Positions 25,001-40,000 of a stretch of 64,000 nt of DNA are shown in pieces. The position numbers and the translations under genes are program-made. The stretch covers positions 10,662,001 through 10,726,000 of the forward strand of contig NC_059414.1 of assembly GCF_905220565.1 (NCBI RefSeq), read 5' to 3'. The DNA comes from Melitaea cinxia (Eukaryota; Arthropoda; Insecta; Lepidoptera; Nymphalidae). How positions within the stretch are numbered: the stretch's first letter is position 1; each line of letters begins with the position of its first letter. The notes beneath the pieces were generated by a model. That model saw only the letters and a list, made by a program, of their open reading frames with translations. It did no database searches and was not told the DNA's origin.

Positions 25001-28000
25001 ACATTTATAAAGAGGCCTATGCCCAGCAGTGGGAAGTTCCAGGCTGAATGCGATGCCATGCAATGCGATATCATGGCATAACACTTCATATCATGATATA
25101 ACCTTCCTTATACAGACTGGTCTCTAGAACATTCTGCTATTAGGATAAACAAATAAAACATTTAAATTTATTGTATTAGTGTATATTTAATCTTATTATA
25201 ATTATTTTAAATTGCTGTTCTTGTTCGTTATTATGAAATCATTAGAATTTTACTCTAAGATTTTAATGTTAATAAACTTTATTTATTCATAAATAAACTT
25301 AGACAAAACAGTATAATTTTTTTTTATATATCTATAAAATGTCAGTCTTTTTGTGCTCATCAATAATTAGTGCGAGATATTATTAGAACGGACACGTCAT
25401 TATTAGTTTATCTCCATAATATCATACTTATTACTTTAGTATTGGTATTGTATTATAGGAATTATTTTTAATTATTTTATACAATACAATACAATACAAA
25501 TACTCTTTATTGTACACTATCAGAGAAAAATTTTACACCGTAAAAGAAAATATAGACATGTACATATAACATGTTTATAACGAAATAATAATAAATTTTC
25601 ATTGATCTTTTGACATGAAACTACTAGTAGTTATTTTCCTCTTCATCTTATTCTAATATTGTCGTAGATGTTAAACTATATGAGTAAATAAATTATCTAT
25701 ATTTTTTCAAGTAACCACTTTCCATAACAACTACTCGTAGATCATTCACCGACACATAACGTCGTGTCATGGTAACAAATTGCTATAGCGGGTGTTCAAA
25801 TAAGTTAATACATTTAATCCTTTGATTCATTGCCATACCTCGCTAACAAGGTCAAGACGGATGGAATAATAATATCCTTTTTATTGCTATGGTAATGATA
25901 AATATTTAATTTCAATGTGATTTAACTACTCGTTGATCATGTGGTCACGGCAACTCTCCGTTGATCTAGCAGTCGTAAGATCGACTTTGACCATTGTGTA
26001 ATTATGGTTACGTAGATATTAGGCAGACATGCCTAGACAGGGACTAACATGTATGTGTTGTTTGTGATGTGTATTTCAAAGCTAATTAAGAAACATTGAA
26101 TGTGAGTGAAGCCTTGATTGTGAGATGTTTACTTAATTCATTGAGCCCATTACGTTAGGTCCTAATTTGATGGATTAGAAACGTGCAGTGTAAAATTCAG
26201 ACTAATTATACTGATTTTTATACAATATATTTTTTTTATATATAAGTTTACCGAATATAGCATCCTAAAAAATGTTGAGGTAAGAATATGGTGGATTCAG
26301 CTTCAAACCCCATACCTACCCTTTTTAACCGACTTCAAAAGAGAAGGGGGTTACTCGATTCGACCGTATATATTTTTTTATGTATGTACAGAGATAACTT
26401 CATCGTTTATGAGCCGATTTTGATATTTTTTTTTTTTTTGTTTGAAAGAAGATATCCCAAGAATGATACCATGATAAAGAAACCAGGATCTAATGATGGA
26501 ATCCCAGAGAAATCGAGAGAACCCTCGAAAATCGTAGTAACGCCTATTGCGTTTTTTTTTTTTTGACAACTTACGTTGTAGTACTTGTAAATGTAATTTA
26601 AGTCGGTTTTTTTTCGTTTGCGAGCAAACACAATTATTTAACACACGCGGTTCTCTGCTCTAAGGCAGACAGTTTAATTCCTATGTTATTGGTAACAGCT
26701 TTTTATCTCGTGTTGTAGCGTTTATAGTAGGACAGACAGAAATCATATTGAAACTAAAGTCATAATTTCGTTTTCTCGAACACTTGCAGTTTTATTGCCT
26801 AATAGAAATAGCTAAATACTTTTAGGACGTCTAGACGTCAAAATGGACTTCAACAGAATTTATATTTCGTTTAAGCATTATTTATTTGAACTGAATTTGA
26901 AATGAGAAAATCGTTTCATATATTACCTTCAAAGTTACTTCGAAATAAATAATGATTCTACATAGAGAATAAGTCCCCATTAAAATATATTCTACTAGCC
27001 GACCTGGCGAACTTCGTACTGTCATATTTTTTTCTCTTGAAAATAATAATAATATATATCGAAATAAAATATAGCCTATCTTTCAAGTTGGATCAAACTG
27101 CACACGTTGTGCAAATTTGATTAAAATCGGTTTAGTAATTTAGGAGTCCATCGCGAACAAACAACATGACATGTAATTTACATATATTAAGATGTACATA
27201 CAATTTTCCCTTATAATCCTGTACTATGTTATCTTTTTATATACGAATGATTGAAAGCTAAAAAACAACTGTTTATTTTTATTTTTAGCCGACTTCAAAA
27301 AAAGGAGGAGGTTACTCGATTCGACCGTATATATTTTTTTTATGTATGTTCGGGGATAACTCCTTCGTTTATGAACCGATTTTGATCATTCTTTTTTTGT
27401 TGGAAAGAAGATATCCCTAGTTTGGTACCATGATAAGAAAACCAGGATCTGATGATGGGATCTTAGAGAAATCGAGGGAAACTCTCGAAAATCCGCATAA
27501 CTTTTTACTGGGTGTACCGATTTTGATGATTTTTAATTTAATCGTAAGCCGAGATCTGATTACAACTTTTGAAGTAATCTTTGATAACGCGTATTTACTT
27601 TGCTATTTTTTCGTCTACCTACGTTGTATTACTTGTCGATATGATTGGAGTCGGTTTTTCTTCGTTTGCCTGCAAACACAATTATTAAGAATACTACAGA
27701 GTCCATTTTCGAAGAAGGTTAGCTATACCTAGAGTATTACAATAACAATGAGTGTACGGCAGTAACAATATATAATGCAATTGTTAGTTTTATATACTTA
27801 ATGCATCATAAAAAAAATATCACCTTGAGTTTTCAAGCCATTTTAAAATTAAATTGAACTTTTCCATACAATAAATCCGCTTCTGCGGTCACCAACCCGC
27901 CTGCCCAGCGTGGTGACTATGGGCAAAGCACATGAGTTCACGTTATTTTTGGCGTAAACTTGTGGAGGCCTATGTCCAGCAGTGGACTGTATAGGCTGTA

Positions 28001-31000
28001 ATGATGTTTATTAAAAAAAAATATATGTAGCTATACCAGTCGGCTGTTACCTATAACACAAGACAAGTATATACAGATAAAAAAATAATTCCTCTTCGCA
28101 ATTTGAAATGAGCATATATAGTAAGTGTTACAGTAATTATCATTAATGGCTTAATTTCTTTGTTTCAGAACGATTCTGACGATGAACAATGTGCTTTGAG
28201 CGACAAGTGGCAATATGAGAGGAAATCAAGAAGGTGGTCCAGAGTTGTAGAAATCACTCCACAAGCACAGAGACGATTACAGGTAAGTACTATATCTATT
28301 TATGTATTATTACATAAATTTAATATAATACTAATTTTTATTAAAGTCATTCCTAATTTAGTAATAGTTGTGTACAGTGAAAATGCTATATTGAAAAAAT
28401 ATGTTAAATCAGTTACATAATAATTGTTTGCTAGCAAAGGAAAAAATCGACTTTTTTTACATCGACTAGTAATACGACGTTGGTAGTCGGTAATACAGTC
28501 AATTAAATAGGAATTAAGTCAATTAATTATAATTAAAAAAACAGTGAAATGTTATGAGGTAATACACAAAAAATACAGTCGAATTGAAAACTTTCTTCTT
28601 TTTTTGAAGTCGATTAAAATATGTTGGATAACGATTAAAGCAAACAATATACCAATCAAAGGTAAACCTTATAAATCATTTATTTATTTTTAATAATTCT
28701 GTACGTCATCACCAGGTAATAGCAGCTCATGCATTAGCAGAGAGGGAAGCAAGAGAAGCAAGGGGTGAAGTGGAAGATGATGAAGATGAAACTTTACCTA
28801 CAATTAGGGTGGGACTTGTGGACGCTGATGGGCACTACACAGATGTTGAGCCTGATCTGTAAGTACTTGGTGGTGAAGATTTAACAAGCCCTAAAAATGA
28901 TAGTTTTAATTATATTGAATAAATAAGTCTATATCGAAGTAAGGTAGATAGGTTATAGGATATATTGGTCAGAATCTGGAGCTACCTTCTGGTGAATCAC
29001 CTTACATTAGAAGATCAAAGCCAAATAATACTGCTCAAGTAGTTTTGGGTTACGAGGTTATAGTAACCGCTTTCCATCAAGCAGATCGTTCGCTTTTTTG
29101 CCACTGTATTAGTAAGTATAAAAAGCATCTAAACATAAAACTTACAATATTGAATAGGTTTATAGTTAAAGTTATTAAAATTATATAATAAGCCCAAAGA
29201 AAAATTCCATTTAATAATCTCTAACTTCATATTCGAATGTAGAAAGAAATCGAAAATCATTCAAATCATTTATCACGGAAAGCCCACGCACCATATCAAT
29301 CAGTATACTAAAAAGATAATATTAATATAACGCTTTTACAATAGACCTAATCATTGGTACCATCGTGTTAATGAGCAATTATCTGTAAAACGCTTCGCAG
29401 AGAGATAATTGGCCTTTGATTACGTAACACTGATTGAAATGTAAGATACAAAGGCTCGTCTTTCTCTTAAGGTACCAATTTTAGACGAACCTTCACACAT
29501 TTCATAATACCTTTAGTTTTAGATGACGTTCTATTTCATATCTTAGATTGGATCAAGTATTTATTTGACTCTATACTTACAATGTTCAAAGTTTCTGAAA
29601 TGGAGTACTTATTCTAAAAATATTAGAAAGCGGTAATTCCTCAGTCTGCTAATTTTTTATATGTTCAAGCACTAAAAGTAATAAAAAAAATATAGATAAG
29701 GAAAGTAAAATTGGTAATAAAGTTTTTAATTTAGAATTAGTATCTAATATTGGCAATAAAACCAATCATTAATGGATATTATCTTATTCAATTTAATTGC
29801 GTATTTAAAATTACGTCAAATTAAATATTTAAAGAGAAATTTTTATAGGTATTTCAGTAATTAGTTTTTATTAATGTTACATTGTTCTTAAATGTGTACT
29901 TTAATGTATTTTGTAAAAACTGTTTCGACCAGTAAATCAATAAAATAGTGTGTGACGTTTCATAACCATGTAACCGACTAATCGGCCAACCTACTGAGCT
30001 CTGCCCAAATTGGTCGGTCATTGTCAATTACTATCTTGAAACAGTCCATAATGGCTGTCAGCCTTTACCGTCGCTACCAGAGATATTAGTGTTATAATTG
30101 TAGAATGGACGCCTGTCAAAATTAATGGACTCGTTAGTTTGCCAGTTTTCTTTTCAATAGCCGTTAAATAGCGGTCAAGTGCCCGAACGAAAGTACTGAC
30201 CGTACTATATTGATCTGTCAAATCATTTTTATTGATTTGTAATTGATAGCTTAATTGTTAAGAGCTATAAGGAAAATACGGCAGTTACAATGTCGAACTT
30301 AAATGTCAGTGAAATGTTAACAATATCGTTAACAGTGGAAACTTGTTAACTGAACAGGTATCATCATATACGAGTATATGTAGACATCACTTTCAATCGT
30401 TAAAACGGTGTCTTAGGTTTTTAAAATTACAAGGAATGTGCATTGCACTTTCTTTCGCTAACAATGTCTCGCTTGTTTTATCGTCTACATTAAAATAATC
30501 TTTCTTTTTCAATTTACATATTTTACAAATTAAATTTATACTTTCGAAGTCTTGTACAAAATCTATGATTACATAAATCATCAAATAGTTACCAATAAAT
30601 AGCAATTTGTTTTTGTTTGTTTGCATAAGCATACTGAACTAACACTCAAATTATATGCTATTGTAGATGCAAACAAATAGTTTATCTAACAGAGTTGTAC
30701 TACAGTAAATATTTTGTTGCTACCAAATCTTGTCACATCAGATAAATCATTGCCAGTAGTTATGAACAATGGTTCGTGACGTCCGTCAATCGGACACAAT
30801 GACTATAATTAAACCTTCTGGCTATTTGTTCTACTTACAATTTGGGCTCTTAGCCCTTCACCTATCACGTTTCCATTTTGAGTTGCTAAACCATTGGAAT
30901 AATGATAGGTTGATAACATTTGTTTGGTTGTACTGTAAGCAAATCTACATATCGCACCCTTAATAAAACAAAGATGTAACTCAAAAATCGCAATTTGTGG

Positions 31001-34000
31001 GAATTGGCGTTTGAAGTTTAGCACTTTTTCCGCATTGTGTTTGATTAAAAATTACCAATTATTTGTAATGCTCTTAATGACTTTTACTATTGATATTAGT
31101 AGTTTAAAGTACAGAGATTAATAGAATAATAGAAAAACAACTGTGTTTAAATCTATAATAGCTGTAAAATGGAGATGAAAAAAAAGTTCCGACTTAAATC
31201 TCTTTATGCCAAAAATTACTTAATATTTTAGGTAGTATTTCAAAAAAATTCTCTTTAGCATTAAAACATAACAAATAGTTTTAAAAATAAATCACAATAT
31301 TTCGTTTTATGATTATTTAATTGTAATTATGACGTTGTAAGTACTAATGCATCATTTTTTTATAAAACGAAAACTGAAATTTATCATTTTTTTTTTATTA
31401 AATGAAACAAATTTTTATGAATCATCTAGTTTTTATATTTCTCTTTATAGTTACAAATATTGTTTTTTAAACAAAAAAAAAACTATATGCTATTATAACA
31501 AATCAGGTACAATCAGTCTCCAGTAAATCTCCTAAAATCACAAATAATGACTAACTACAAATAATAAATAGTATAAAAATTAACAGTCTCTTATTTTTGT
31601 CTATCATAATTATAAATTTAAAATTTAAATATCTAATAACAATAACATAAAAACAAATACTTTTCACGGCTACAGTGCAGTGAAAAGTGGTTTATTTAAG
31701 CATTTCAAATTCACATAAACATTGAGATCACAACAAATATCAATCAGTCATTGTTAACAAAAAAAAAAAAAAAAACGTAAATCAAACTTCTAAACAATTA
31801 AAAGGCGTGAAAAATTCAAATATTCTTACACAATTTAAAAAAAAAAACCAAAATTAAATTATTGAATTATAAAAATTTGCATAAAAAGTAGGAATCAACT
31901 TCTTTGTTATTAGCTCTTTTAAATCTTTTTTCTTATTAGTACTCAATTGTTGCCTTTCGGTATACGCTGTGTTTAATGAAATTTTAGATATTTGATTCAT
32001 TTTCTTTCGTTTATTCCTAACATCAACTTGTTTAAAATTAGTGTCACTGTATGAAGTCTTGTAATAAAAGCTAAATGGTTCCGATTTAACCATTCGTAAA
32101 ATTTTAATATCATTCCAATTTACATTTTTACCATCTATGTCAGTATTAAAATTATAACCCCACTCTTCTTGAAGAGCTTTTAAATTCATAAAAGATTCAA
32201 ACGTTAATTCGTGTACATTAATTGGAGGTTTAGTCTTTTTTGCATTTTTGATAAGTGTAACATATTGATCTGGACTGTAAATCGGACCTGATTTCAAATT
32301 TTTCTTTACCTCTCTTTCTATCAAGCTATGTACACTATCGGCTTCATTTTGCGTGTGCCCTCGTATTAGAAATTTATGTGTTATACTGGTTATATTCAAA
32401 TAGGTTACAGCATACAAGTATAATGTAGCAATATATTTATTTTTATTTTGGCCACAACAGTTATCCGAGTAAAATATAATCTCTTTCGGATCTGCATCTT
32501 TTGCACACACGTTTTGTAAGTATTTCCAAATACATGTCCCTATTTCATTTGCACCCCGTTTAGCATCTACCTCAGTCCAAAAGTAACAATGTACATTTTC
32601 GTATGCTTTTTTATCTCCACTTAGTAATTCTGTTAAAGTCAAATTATAGCTGTTTAACTTAGACTTATAATAAAATGCTGAACTATTGCCCCTTGGACAC
32701 TGTAAAACAGCCTCTAAATCATAAATAACTACTTTTCTATCCTTGTTTATATTTTGACGATCAGAAAGTTTTTCAGAACGACTCAAAGCCTTCTCCTCCA
32801 AATGCATCAAATACTTGTCTTTTAAATCTTTTTTTTGCTCATTGTTTGCATTATGATACGATATACATAGATCGCACTGATCTTTTTTTGGTTGGTGAAA
32901 CCCTAAGTTAAATTCGTTATTAAAAACTTTATAATATGCCATGTAATTACCCACGTTCCTATTAGCTTCAGTTTGCTGTGTAGCAAAGTCGTTATATAAA
33001 TCTTTTATTGTTTTATCACCACCAATGTATTGTTTTGAGGTCCTTGCCCTTACATAATGTGATTCAATTTTAGGGATCATATTAATATGTTTCCTGATGT
33101 CTTCTAGTAACGCTGGATTAAGTTTTTTATGTTGATTGTGTTTTCCTCGTAAGTCATCCATGATAAAACCTTCATTCATTCTAGTTTGTACTGTGTAAAT
33201 CATACGTTCGGAAATAGATAGGGTATTTTTAAAAAATTTTTTGCAGACTCTGATGCTTATGTCGTTTAAAATAAAGTAAAAAGCTTTGTTTGAGCGCCTG
33301 GGATGTTCGGAATTAGTGTATTTATACTTGGGAGCAATATCTACCATACATGTGCGTATATAAGCCCTCTGTGCAACTAAATTTCCGAGACTCCAAAAAT
33401 CATTAAATAACTTATACCTATCGTCAGAATCAATATTTTCTGTACATTTGAATTTACATTTTTCGGTACATGTATCTTTCATAAAACGAGCTGGAATTGT
33501 TTTACGAGTTTTTGACACAGATGTATATGATTGGCCTTTGTTTCTAAGCCGTTTTGCTCTAATTTGCTGCCATTTATCAACGTTTAGTGACCTTTTGCGT
33601 CCCCTACAAATATTTAGTTTACTATTGCAGTCAGAGTCAGAAGAATTTTGATTTTCAAACATAAAATTTCTTCTGTTGACAGGCTTATTAAGCAACGTAT
33701 TAAAATCTACAGTGGGGTCGTCGTCACTCAGGTCGACGTCACTTAGATCTGTGTATATTGGAGAAATGTTGTAACTGGCCACACTATTGTAATTTCTTCG
33801 CTCTCTCAGCTGAATTTGCTGCCTCTCACTATTTTGTGGCGAATTGGAGTAAGACGTTTTTTCTTCATAATCCGTTGTAACGTTTTGTGTGGCAGGGTTT
33901 TGAGTAGGCATTGAACTATTGGAGCTTGAAAAAGTCGATGAAGATGAGCTAGAAGAGCTTGACGATGATGAGCTAGATGAATCGGAACTAGATGAAGATG

Positions 34001-37000
34001 ATCTTGAAGACGGTGAACTGGAGGACTGTGAACGTCTAGTATTATTTGCTGGGGTTGTCAAATTTTTAGAGACGTGATTATTACTGTCGTTTATACCTGC
34101 AGTTTCATTTTCGCTCATGTCTGAATCGCTGCTATAATCAGGTACAAGACTCACGGGTTTTGTTCCAATTGGCATAGACTCTTGAGTAGGTGTCATTTTT
34201 CTCGTCAACTCTTCAATGACAGTAAAATCTTGAGTCGGTGTCATCATTTTCGGCAGCTCTTCAGCGACGTTTTTGGGCTCTGGAGATATATTTTGTTGAT
34301 TTTCCTCTTCAACCTGCGTAACTTCTTTAGTCTAAAATAAGAACAATTCATAACATTGTAGTTTATTTTAAGGATGAATAATAACGTCAAAATAGCAAGA
34401 ATGTTGAATGGCAATGATCTATTCAGTCGTTTGTCCGTAAAAGAGCAACAAACATCCATCCATACCTCCATACACCTCATAAACTTTTACCTTTTACATT
34501 AATAAGATGGCAAAAAAAAATATATTTATAACTCAATATACTATTATGATTACCTTATAACTTTTACGCTCGATAGCCTGTAAGTCTCCATTGTCGTGTT
34601 CAGTTTCTGAATGTGGTATTAAACTTAAGATTTTTTGTGATCTCCAAGACGACGCCATTTTCAAAACCTATAAAAATAAGCTTAACAGTAATAAGTTATT
34701 CTTAACTTTTACATGAAAAGGGAATTAACGTTAAAAGTTTTTACCTATCTTTCGTCATTTTAAATAAAAAAAAGAAGTAAACAAAAATCACTTTTATAAA
34801 TAGTCTTATTTATTACGATAAAGTGATACTTAATCAATTACTCCAACAACTAAGGCATAGATTTCAAAATAAAACTGAAGTATTAGGCATTAGCTTTATA
34901 AAATTTGTCAATTTTTAAAACAAAACCGAAGTAAATCCAAATGTTACACATCATTATCAAACGCGTTTTCTAAGAGAATGGAGTATAATAAAAATTATCA
35001 TTTTTTTTTTTAAATAATTAAATATTCCATATTTACCTTTTAATCCAATACCGAATTATTTGATGTTACTAAAAACAACAGCACTTCAATCTTCGCTCAC
35101 TGCCGGTGCATCACTGAATCACACCACTTTATAAGAACTGACTTGTCAGTTCCTGTTGATAAAAAAGAGAGCAACAATCGCGTATCTCTCTCTATCTTAT
35201 AGTTAAAACGCCGGAGTCGAAGTCTACCTATTCTTTACGCGACGGAGACGCGTATTATTGTAAAATCTCCAAATCCACAAATTTTGAGTTACATCTTTGT
35301 TTTATTAAAGGTGCGATATGTCGTATTTTCCTTAAACATTTTTTGTTTCTTAATGTATAACATACTAAATATACAAGATCTGATACATTTACAGTATATA
35401 TAAGTTTAAAATGTTACATTTGTAATTCATCAAAGACTTCTAAAAATGTTATTCATATATTGTGCGCTACAGATTTCTGTAAAAAAGTAAAAATACATTT
35501 TGTATCAAGTGAATGCGAATAATAAAATAAAAATTTATTTACGATTTTTCACCGCGGCTCCGTCCTTTGGTAACAGCTCATGTTCATTTCAGTTACATTC
35601 CGGTCCCTTTTCCTGGGAAATCAGCGTAAATGCATAATGAAAAGCGGTTCTTGAAAATTTTTTTGTGCATGGTGCTTTGTGTCTATTCATTTTAGAAATC
35701 TGATATATTATGTACTTAAAAGTTAGTACCTATATTTAAAAAAAAACTTAGAGTTGTATACACGAAACGTATAATTTAATTTTGTTTAAAAATGATCTTC
35801 CATACAGTTAAAACACATGTTCGAAATTGAACGATTTTTAATCAAAACGAATTGGTTTCAAATATAGTAACTGAGCTTAAGTTTTGGTAGTAGGAGAACT
35901 CGCTTATAGAAAGACCACAAACTATAATAACCTATTGCGTCAAACACGAGCCCAAATAAAGGGCATCAAGTTTTTTAGAGCGGAACACACTAATGCAAGA
36001 TTAATGGTTTAAAAAACTAAAATTGTCGTGAAGCACTCTATAAACATATTTTTAACGGAAAAGCTCGTCGTTAATAAAACCAGATTCACTCTATCTTCTT
36101 GAGATCCTACTTTTTTTGTTTTGATTCATTTGTACAGTTGGTTTTTTTATATGTCACATGAATAGAGTATTGAAATAAATTTTAGCAATAACAATGGCTC
36201 CAAAGACTAGAAGTTTAGTTATAAAAAATCAATTTATTCATGTACATTATCAATATTACAAAAAACTGTGCAAGTTAGACACACAAAGAATATTGCAACG
36301 AATATATATTATGGAATATTTGCGTAACGTATTTCCAAAAATTTTGTCACGGTCATAATATTATCATCCTCTAAGCAAATTTTTCGCGATATAACAAGAT
36401 TATGCGGAACTTTGTCAACTCTCTTGAACTCGGAATGTTGTTACATGTTAAGCTCCAATCTTGTCTTAACATCGCTTAACCCCCAAGGAGTTTTGCATAA
36501 CTTGGATAGGTATGAAAGTCCTCTAATTACTCCGTAGTTAGTGGCAATATTGTTTTTACTGCCCGCGAGCATTTTCAAAGTTATTTTCTCTTGATGTTAA
36601 AAAAAATATGCAATAAAAAAATATTCGTAACATTTAAATAAGTTTAGATTTTATAAAACCTTTTTATCATTGGATAATAATCTTGTAGCCACAGCCGTGT
36701 AGCGTTAAGTCTTTATTTAAAAAAAAACTTTTATTATATTAAGACTAACATTTATAAAAAATATATGTATAATCAGATATCGTAACATGGACATTAAACT
36801 TCGACAAATCTTCAATCTCTTTTTAATCTAAAGAAACCGAGACAAACTTACTCGGAAATCTTTTAGTAAATATCAGTAAACACGAACTGCCTTTCAATGT
36901 TCGAAATAAATTTAATCTTCGTAACTAATTGCCATTTCATCAAACCGCTCAGATTAGTATGTAAATAAGCCTAATTGGCTATTTAATATCCATGATCCAT

Positions 37001-40000
37001 TTGATTTACAAATGTGATATGTTGAGAGTTTAGAGATAAATTATTCCTGACATTCGGTTAAAACAATTTAAAACTTTCAATGTTCATTTGGGATATAAGA
37101 GGCCTAATGATAGGTGATCAAAAGTTGATAGCTATTTTGTCCTCTAAATGGGGCTTGTAATATTATAATGAAACTATTTGACCGTAATTTAAATCAAATA
37201 TTTAAATCACGATGTCATGAATAATACACAGACTCACTGAAAGTGAAATCTTTATTTTTAGGTTAACTGTATCAGGACAACAAACACATATACAGTTACC
37301 AAGTGATAAAGAAGATGAAGAAGAAATGGGTACCAGATTTAGGCGGACAGGGTCAGAGAGATTACGCGATGGAGCGAAAGCTCTATTACGAAGAGTTGAA
37401 TCTTTGAAAACACGGAGAAGAAAACGACAAAACAGAACCGAAGTCATTGTTTCTTCACCGCATTTTTTAGATATCCAGCAAGATAAATATGCAGATTTAA
37501 ATTTTATAGATATGACTCCAACATCGCCTACAGCGTTTCCCTTTCCCGATTTCCACAGTTCACCTATCCATGCCCCTGCTATTCGCACCCAACCCCCATC
37601 CCCAATGACAGTAATGCCTCCGTCCCCTATAGCTCCTCTTGAACAGTCCTTTGTTTTGCATCCTCCTTTTGGTGATGATAGTTCAAGCTATGCATCAGAT
37701 AATAGTATGGGCTCAAGCAATAAAAGTTCTAAGTCAAAGTTAGGAAGAGCGAAAAGAATCTTTCATCGAGGTCTTAAAAGCGACGATTCAAGTGCATTGA
37801 GTGACTCAGAATGTCAACCAGCAAGTTGGAGGCATAATTATTATAAAGAGCATAATACTCATCATAACACTGAGGTACTTATTTGCAACTAATTGAATTT
37901 GTTTGACTATTCATTAGTGCAGCTTGTAGTGGCCCTGCTTTCTGTTCCGCGCGTTCGATTCCTGTCTGAGTTTGGGTGTAATATTTGTATTAGTATAATT
38001 TATCTTTATACATATATTAAAAAAAATATCTATAACAGTCGGCTGTTACCCATGACACAAGCATTAAGTTGCTTATCTTAGGAACAGACGACCGTGTATG
38101 TATGATATAATGCATTTAAAATAAAATATCTCATTAGGCATGTAATTGCGTATAAGGTCCCAGTTTTCACTTTCAGTTTTCTCTATTATGGAACAATCCT
38201 AAATGAAGCAATTTAAAACTGATTATTCTTGATTTTAGGTGTATGTGGAACCGTCGTCACCAGTAGAACTTAAGCCAGATCCGGAAATACTTCGAGAGGT
38301 ACAAAAATCACCATCGCATACCCCACATCGGCGTCAAGCTATCAGAACGAGTTCGTTAAACTTGGGAAAAGACGTCCAAAAGTAAGTTATAAAAAATATA
38401 TGTATACGTTCGTAAATAACCTTTCTCCCGAATCGAACCCAATCTACATAGTTGTACAACATTATTACAACTAAAACGAAACTATACGAAAACATTCCCT
38501 TAAATGTAATACAAAGCTATTAAGTCTCTCTCGAGATAGTATTATCACACTATGTATCTTTACTAGTTTTTAAATTAAGAATATAAAGAGATACGTCTTA
38601 ATGGGAATACTATATCTAAGAAGTTAATAATAGTGTTAATAAATAGTGACGTAGCAATCATCACAGTGCAGAATAATATTCTTAAGTTATCGAATCTTAA
38701 AAAAAACTTCGATGTCGACAATTATTGTTACGGACATTTATATGTCCGTTATTTATTATAGTATGTTATTTGGGCAGCAAATGAATTTATGACTCGTAGA
38801 ATTATCTACATATATAACAAATATTTATATCATTTCGGATAACAAATTATCATTTTATCATCTACACAATTATTATCTATAAAGTATCAGTTTAGGAAAT
38901 CTTATCATATTAATTCAATATCTTTATTATTATTAATATGTTTACAATTTCATAGTAAATTTTTTTATCACGAATATAATCAAAGTTAATTACATGCTTA
39001 CAAAGCTTCACTACCTCATAAACCACGTATTTTCATCTATATGATTTGTGAGGTAGCACATCCGCAAACAAAGATTACTACACCATTTTGAAACCAATTA
39101 CTGGACACTAATTAACTCCGACGAGAACATTACCAAACGAATGTTAGTCTGTAATAACCAATACAAGGAGACTTATTCGTATGCTAATATTGAGCTGGAG
39201 AGGACTATTGTATTTAGTTTTCTTTTGCAATGAATCATGAAGTCAGTGAACTTGGTGTATTTATAACATCTGTAGATAAAGATTTTTATGCTTTTGACTA
39301 TTTTTGAAACAGAAAAAAGTAACACATACTTTTTGAAACAAAATGTCATAAACAGCATGTATCGACTAGACTCAGACCAAATCAATCTAAATACAATATT
39401 TACAAAGAAAGGCAGCCCATAAGAGCTAAGTAATTTTAAGAAAAATAAACACAAGTACCCACATTTATTTAATCAATTATTTTATTTCCAGATTTCGCGA
39501 TAGAAGCCTAAAACGAGATAAGTCAGCATCGAGAAGCTCTGAACTAGATAGCAGTCCTAACTCCGCTGGATCCAGGTCGCACGATGGGGATCAAGACGAC
39601 GATGATGATAGTCTTGACATCAAAAGTAAAAAGTAAGTTTTATTTACAAGATCAATCTTCGTTTTACTAGCTCCAGCGTATTTGTCGTGATAATTTTCTT
39701 TGGTTGTCTATATTTTTTACTGTTGAGAATGGTACAAGTAGGTTCGTCAAAAGCTCCTGTTTGAATATCGTTCCTGTTTTCCAATAAAATTAAATAGAAT
39801 AGCTATTTGGTTATAATTATGTATATGCATGATTTGGTATTGTTCCGATATTAATTTAATTTACTTAGAATGAGAATGATCTTTGTGATCGTTGATATGT
39901 TGTAATCATAATTCTATTGTTTTAGAAATAACATTCAGAGATGGTATTCGTTTAGGACAAGTGCTCTCAACGGTGGACCAAAAGCAAATAACACTTTACA

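Larger units (their letters stand above)
16020..28168 (+). other. DLC intron 1 (12.1 kb): repeats only
   Basis: Holds LINE 3'-end pieces, Helitron-like elements, SINE fragments and the gacttc-type repeats listed separately. 16100-17200, 19930-21140, 22870-24280 and 25060-26300 are AT-rich with nothing recognisable. An open stretch at 19722-19919 follows an AG acceptor, but no partner or family was identified. Confidence 0.6.
30953..35315 (-). mobile_element. Complete-looking 4.36-kb DNA transposon with DUF7869/Sola-like transposase
   Basis: Both ends carry matching inverted repeats: 30953-30986 on the left and about 35282-35315 on the right, starting CGCACC and containing TAATAAAACAAAGATGTAAC. 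They match over about 34 bp with one mismatch (CCC against CCT). A 7-nt indel follows, then a shared TTTGTGG. The element is flanked on both sides by ATAT (30949-30952 and 35316-35319), read as a 4-bp target duplication. It lies in antisense orientation in the intron between exons 3 and 4 of the DLC-family gene. It holds one two-exon transposase gene, about 0.9 kb of AT-rich sequence downstream of it and about 0.6 kb of promoter/5' UTR. The absence of stops and near-identical ends suggest a recent insertion. The superfamily name is my inference from the protein type and TSD length. Confidence 0.85.

Noticed and set aside
26288..26644. Frames of 74-92 residues on both strands
   Set aside because: They lie within an interspersed repeat with a second copy at 27285-27690 and no conserved protein.
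33448..33651. 67-residue + strand frame
   Set aside because: Antisense shadow of the transposase.
34244..34480. 78-residue - strand frame upstream of the transposase
   Set aside because: It overlaps the exon 2 start and intron in a different frame; the spliced two-exon model explains the sequence better.
37202..37588. 128-residue open frame on the - strand
   Set aside because: Antisense shadow of DLC exon 4, which has strong coding evidence on the + strand.
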